Shown: positions 54,076 to 60,000 of the stretch, in pieces
Numbering within the stretch: position 1 is the stretch's first letter
Layout: each line of letters opens with the position of its first letter
Assembly: GCA_030386875.1 (NCBI GenBank)
Contig: CM059559.1
Coordinates: 6,011,177-6,075,176, forward strand
Length of the DNA stretch: 64,000 nt
From: Morinoia aosen
Lineage: Eukaryota > Arthropoda > Malacostraca > Amphipoda > Talitridae
Reading direction: 5' to 3'
The notes under the pieces: model-generated
The model's input: the letters and a program-made list of their open reading frames with translations, nothing else
The model's database searches: none
What the model was told of the DNA's origin: nothing
Made by a program: the position numbers and the translations under genes

Positions 54076-57000
54076 CATTTAAAATAATGCCACATTGATT
54101 ATTAAAATGGTTTTGTTCAATTTTTCTAGTTTTCGGAAGAGTTTACTTCGATCGGCATTTATTGAATTTAAAATCTCCCCTAACGTTTTGTGATTAAAAT
54201 TTTGCGACGCGTTTCGTCCTGTGTCCACGGACATCATCAGGCTAAAAATAGTTTGAGTGGTGCAGCTAATAAAATTGAGAACGGAGAATGTACCTTCCAC
54301 TACGGAACCTAGGTCGCCTAGCCCTCCTCACTTCGCACACCAACTGTACACCTTCTAACTTGCATCAAATGCACATTTCTACATTCGGGTAACCGCAGCC
54401 ACTCTGCCCACTTCTCCATTCTATTAGCTGCACAACTCAAACTATTTTTAGCCTGATGATGTCCGTGGACACAGGACGAAACGCGTCGCAAAATTTTAAT
54501 CACAAAACGTTAGGGGAGCTTTTAAATTCAATAAATTTCGATCAAAGTAAACTCTTCCGAAAACTAGAAAATTTGAACAAAACTATTATTAATAATCAAT
54601 ATGGCATTATTTTTAATGAAACCTGTATCAAGGAAGGGTTACTACCAAAATATACTGAATATATATATATATATTCTTGATAATCTATACATCAAGAAAC
54701 AAACAAATAAAATATATCATATTTTTTTTCCTAATATAAAGTTATATCAACTCAAATGTAAAGAGAGCCATTTCAACGCTCATGTACATTATATATGCAT
54801 GGTATTCTCGATAGATCTCTCACATTTTTGTTCATTATGGAAATGATTTGCCTGGAGGGAACATTTTGAAGATTAGATTAAATTATAAGTTAGTTTAGGC
54901 CTCCTCATCCGCTACGAAAATAGAACGTATCAAAGAGAGGACGGAGGAAGGCACCATTTAGTATGGAGATGAGAAAATGAGGAATCTATGCTGAAGGGTC
55001 ATAGAAACAGTAAGATGGGAAAGAAGTTCATGAAACAAGATCAAAGTTGAAGAAGAAAGTAGTAGGTGCTGAAAAAACAGGACAGCAGTGAACCGAAAAA
55101 ATATGGTCCGTAACAAAGCAAAAACCTATGTTATTTTAACAAAAAGGCCTACCTAACCTTTAGCTCGGGCCCTCACATTGTCCCCCAGGGAGCGCTACTT
55201 CCCATAGATACAATAGTTGTATCCCCCTGAGGGAGGGGAACATTTTGAATATCATTAAAGAACATAACGGATGAAATTAGAGTTACAACGTAAATTTTCA
55301 ATACCCTACATCAGCTGGGTGACCAATGAACCAGCAAAAAAAAATTTGCAAAAGAATTGCATCATTCATAAATTACATACGTAGGCACTTAAAGTTGACT
55401 GAATGTGCTTGTTTATTGGCTGAATGCTGAACAGCATTTCAAATAACAAGTTCAAAGACTGAAAATTATTTCATTAGAGCACCAAATGGAAAGCAAAGGC
55501 AAAGAATAGCACAAAAGAATTTCCTTGCGTTGCTAATGCGGTTTTAGAGAAATAATTAGAGCACAATTAGCTAGCGCAACTAGCTACCAAAAAAGTATTT
55601 GCAATAAACCATAACCACAAATGATAGATGGGGTGCACTGTTGCGCAGGACTCAATGCACAGAATTACAAATCTTGAAAAACAAATTAAACAAGAGAATA
55701 GTTGAAGACGACATAGCATGGACAGTAAGAAAATGAATAAAAAATGTCTATCATGAAAAGGCAAAACGATAATTACAATATAAAATGACCCAAATTCACA
55801 TCTCTCGGACCCTGTAGGAGTGCTAAGTCCCAAAAGTGCAAGAGTCATACAACGTTGTGCTATTTTTTGGCCATGAGACATATTTAGAGCAATCGATTTT
55901 TCATTATAAACTCACAGTTTTGGTTTATCACCAGCGTTTTCCTCTATTCTTGTTGGCACTGATACAAAGCACTGTGAAAAGCACATTGGTTTAATTTATT
56001 GTTCAATGTCAGCATTTGCACTTATTAATATCGTGAAAATAAGTAACTTATTGTGACATCAATACACATTTGAAAAAAAAAACAGTCTTTATAGCCACTC
56101 TGTGAAAAACTTGCAAATGAATCAAGTGAATGTGAACTGTTCTGTAAACCTGCTCAGTAAACTATCCAGAGTACTTTGATATGAATACCACTGTTCTAGT
56201 TTCAAAACAGTTGGACGAACAACACTTCACATAACTATGTTTGAAAAATTGAACTCAGCTTGAGCTCGAGAAGTGACGAGAAAAATCTGAGGATTAGCAC
56301 AACGGATGATCGCCACAACATCCAAGTAAACCATCAATATAATATCAATAAACATGTTATGGGCATCTGATGCACTACTACGTCACAATTTGCCTAACGC
56401 AATGATTGTGAAGAACACAGTCGAAACACCAAACGCAACCTTTGCAGAGGCAGTAACCGCCAGTATGCTCACGATGACACGCTGTCATTAACTGACAGAT
56501 CGAGTCATGCCGCTTTCAAATGTTACGGCCGTTAATCAACTGAAAATTTTGCGCCTTCGAACCATCCAAGGCCAACTATGAATTTCACGTCCGAGCTTGA
56601 CCGCGCTTGGTTTGGGGCGCGTAGAGGCGGTGTTAAAGCAGAGCAGGCCGACTAGCCTATAAATCGTGCATAATCGACCCTCACGTCCTTAATACACCGG
56701 CGATACGTCCTTGATTTTCAATTGGGTTGCGTGTAAACAGATGAAGAGCAAGTTGCAAGTTTCTTCATAATAGCAGAAGTTTTCAGCAAATTTGTTCATA
56801 ATAGCTGAAATTTTCAGACGGACTTTTCCTTTTGCAGCTAAATGAAAAATGGAAAAGCTCCAGGTTTGGATGGCTGCACGGTTGAATGTCTAAAGAAAGG
56901 AGGAAATGTGGTTATAGAATGGTTGGTGCGTTTGTTAAATGTGTGTTTCGAGGCTAGTAAAGTGCCGGTTGATTGGAGTAGCGCGTGCGTAGTTCCGTTG

Positions 57001-60000
57001 TACAAGGGGAAAGGTGACAGGTATGAGTGCAGTAATTTTAGGGGTATAAGTCTACTGAGTGTTGTTGGGAAGCTGTATGGAAGAGTGTTAATTGGAAGAG
57101 TGAGAGTGTTGACAGATCGTGTGCTTGCTGAAGAACAGTGTGGTTTTAGGTGTGGTAGAGGTTGTGTGGATCAAATGTTTGCTGTGAGGCAGGTGAATGA
57201 AAAATACTTATTAAAGGGAAAGGATGTATATTGGGCATTTATGGATCTAGAGAAGGCGTATGACAGAGTGGATCGCGAGGCTCTATGGCAAGTGGTAAGT
57301 TTGTATGGAGTGGGTGGGAGACTGTTGAATGCGATCAAGAGTTTCTACATTGATAGCAGAGCTTGTGTGAGAGTAGGGAATGAGGTGAGTGAATGGTTCC
57401 CAGTTGTGACAGGTGTGAGACAGGGATGTGTGATGTCGCCGTGGTTGTTTAATTTGTTTATGGATGGTGTGGTGAGAGAAGTGAATGCCAGAGTGTTGGG
57501 AAAAGGGGCGCAGTTGGTGGGACGAAATGGTATGTATTGGGAAGTGTGTCAGCTGTTGTTTGCAGATGATACAGCGCTTGTGGCTGATTCAGAGGAAAAA
57601 CTGAGGAGACTGGTTGCAGAGTTTGGTAGAGTGTGCGAAAGGCGGAAATTGAGGGTAAATGTGAATAAAAGTAAGGTGATGAGATGTTCAAGAGGTGGAG
57701 TGTTTGGAACTTTGGATGTGAGGTTAAATGGGGAAGTTTTAGAGGAGGTAGAGCATTTTAGGTACCTCGGGTCGGATGTGACTGTTAAGGATAGTATGGA
57801 AGTAGAAGTGAAGCATCGAGTGAGTGAAGGTTGTAAGACATTGGGTGCAATGAGGAAAGTTTTTGAATGCAGGAGTTTGAGTATGAATGCTAAGAGGGGA
57901 CTGTATGAAAGTTTGATTGTGCCAGTTTTGTTGTATGGAGCAGAGTCCTGGGGGTTGAGAGCAGCTGAGAGGAGGAAGTTGGATGTGTTTGAGATGAAGT
58001 GTTTGAGGAGCATGTATGGAGTAACTAGAAGAGATAGGATCAGGAATGAGTTGGTTAGGGGGCAGACGGGTGTTATCAAAAAGTTGAGCAGGCGAGTGGA
58101 TGAAAGAGTGCTTGGATGGTTTGGGCATGTTGAAAGAATGAATGCTGAGCGGCTGGTGAAAAAGATATATATGTCGGAAGTGAGTGGTCTTCGAGCGCGA
58201 GGTAGACCACGGATGAGTTGGATGGATGGGGTGCGACGTGCTTTGTATGAGAGGGGTCTGACTGTGGACGTGGCGAGAGGGATGGCTGCGGACAGAAGTG
58301 AGTGGGGGCAGTGTATAAGGAGGTAATTTTATTTTTGACGCGTTACTGGAAGCTGCCCGCGTGTGATGGGGTTGACCTGTCATGTGCGGGGGGAGGGGCT
58401 GCACTCAATGAAGCGGTCGGGGTAAACCAGCTGTGGCTGTCGGGCCTGACTGTGAAAGGTGGTTGTGCTGGGCTGCTGCTGATCCTGGCAGTTCAGGTGC
58501 GGCCAGTGCTGCCTCTCTCGCCTCCTAGTGACTAAGTGTGGTGATTGTGGCCTGCTGTCGGCTACCCTCCCATAGGGAGGATAAGCCCGGTATATGTATG
58601 TATGTATATGTAGCTAAAGTGGACGTCTTTGTTCTCTATCTGAAATTGTTCTTACTCACAGCATTTCTGAATTCTATTTTCAAAATTTAGGTGCTGCTAA
58701 ATAACATAAACTTTAGTTGTGACTGAACACAAAAATGCCCTGATAGCGCGTAACGAAACTCGATAGCTGTTAGTGAAAGTAGTCATGAACTTCGATCTGT
58801 ACATTTGAGGGCTTGTAAGATTTTACCCTGGGCAAAATATCCTTAAAAAAACATTTATCCAGTCGATTAGCATAATTTTAGTAGCCAAGGTAACAAAGAA
58901 ACTCGATCTAGAAAAAACTTTAATATTCGATTAAGGCATAACTTAATGCCAGTCATTTTAAATAAACTCTAAAAAACAATAAAATGATAATTCGAATGCC
59001 AAGTAGAACGTTATCTCAGATTGGGAAGATTGGGTAGAGAAGATATGATCTTGACGAGTCGAAAGGAGTTCAGCGTAAAAATAATTATATGCACACGTAT
59101 TAGAATAGGCTAATTATGTACCTGACCCACTAATTTTTGCGAACAAATTTCAAACAGTATTGTTTTGGACTCCAATCGTTAAAAGTAAATAACAATAGGA
59201 GCTGCAAAATTAGACGTCCACGTCGACATTCTACCTTAAAAACATTTAAAATGCCTCATAGATGTTGCCCCAAATCAAATAACTCGCCACAAGTTCCAAT
59301 GACCCCTCAGGCTAGAAGAAATAAATAAAAAACCTGAAGAATCCATTTTGGTTTTATGGTCTGTACTTGATTTCACCATCGAGTGAAACTCCACAGTGTG
59401 TTGAGGAACAACAAAAGAACTACGAGTAAAATTCAAGGAGTTAACTGTCAATCACCGAGTTAACTCTCATGGTTGACATACGGTACCTCGATGTCAACGT
59501 ATTTCAAGGACGGGACTTTGGCATCGTCATCTTGCTTGTCCGAGATGAGAGAAGCTTCGTACCTTGGCAGCTTGGTCACTTTGAGGATGTCCACTTCCAG
59601 CCTGAATAATAACGGAGCTTATTATCACGTGAGGTATACGTGCGTGGGTCACAGAATCGAGAAGAAAATGACAGCAGAAATGAGCCAAGCGGCCCATTCT
59701 CGGTGGTTGTGATCAATCCCCGTGTCGTCTAACATCAATCACGCTCAGGCACCAACGAACCGCATTTACAATCACGCACAGGCACCAACGAAACGTATTT
59801 ACAATCACACGCAGGCACCAACGAAACGTATTTACAATCACACGCAGGCACCAACGAAACGTATTTACAATCACACGCAGGCACCAACGAACCGCATTTC
59901 CAATCACACACAGGCACCAACAAAACATATTTACGATCACGCACAGGCACCAACGAAACGCATTTACAATCACGCACAGGCACCAACAAAACACATTTAC

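Larger units (their letters stand above)
54075..54635. mobile_element. Inverted pair of Penelope-like element fragments
   Basis: Arms of about 225 bp (54075-54300 and 54408-54635) are inverted copies around a unique ~105-bp spacer. Shared blocks include GATTATTAAAATGGTTTTGT (and its inverted form), GTTTTCGGAAGAGTTTACTT, CCTAACGTTTTGTGATTAAA and GCCTGATGATGTCCGTGGAC. In the plus-sense arm a frame beginning MMSVDTGRNASQNFNHKTLG continues to FNETCIKEGLLPKYTEY at 54660, resembling the start of Penelope-like ORFs; this assignment is inference. TA-rich microsatellites sit at both outer edges. Confidence 0.6.

Noticed and set aside
59487-59601. Alternative GTATGT donor for C2 exon D, six bases downstream
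   Set aside because: It would leave two extra bases of a codon plus a full codon and break the phase with exon E, whereas GTACCG keeps phase 0.
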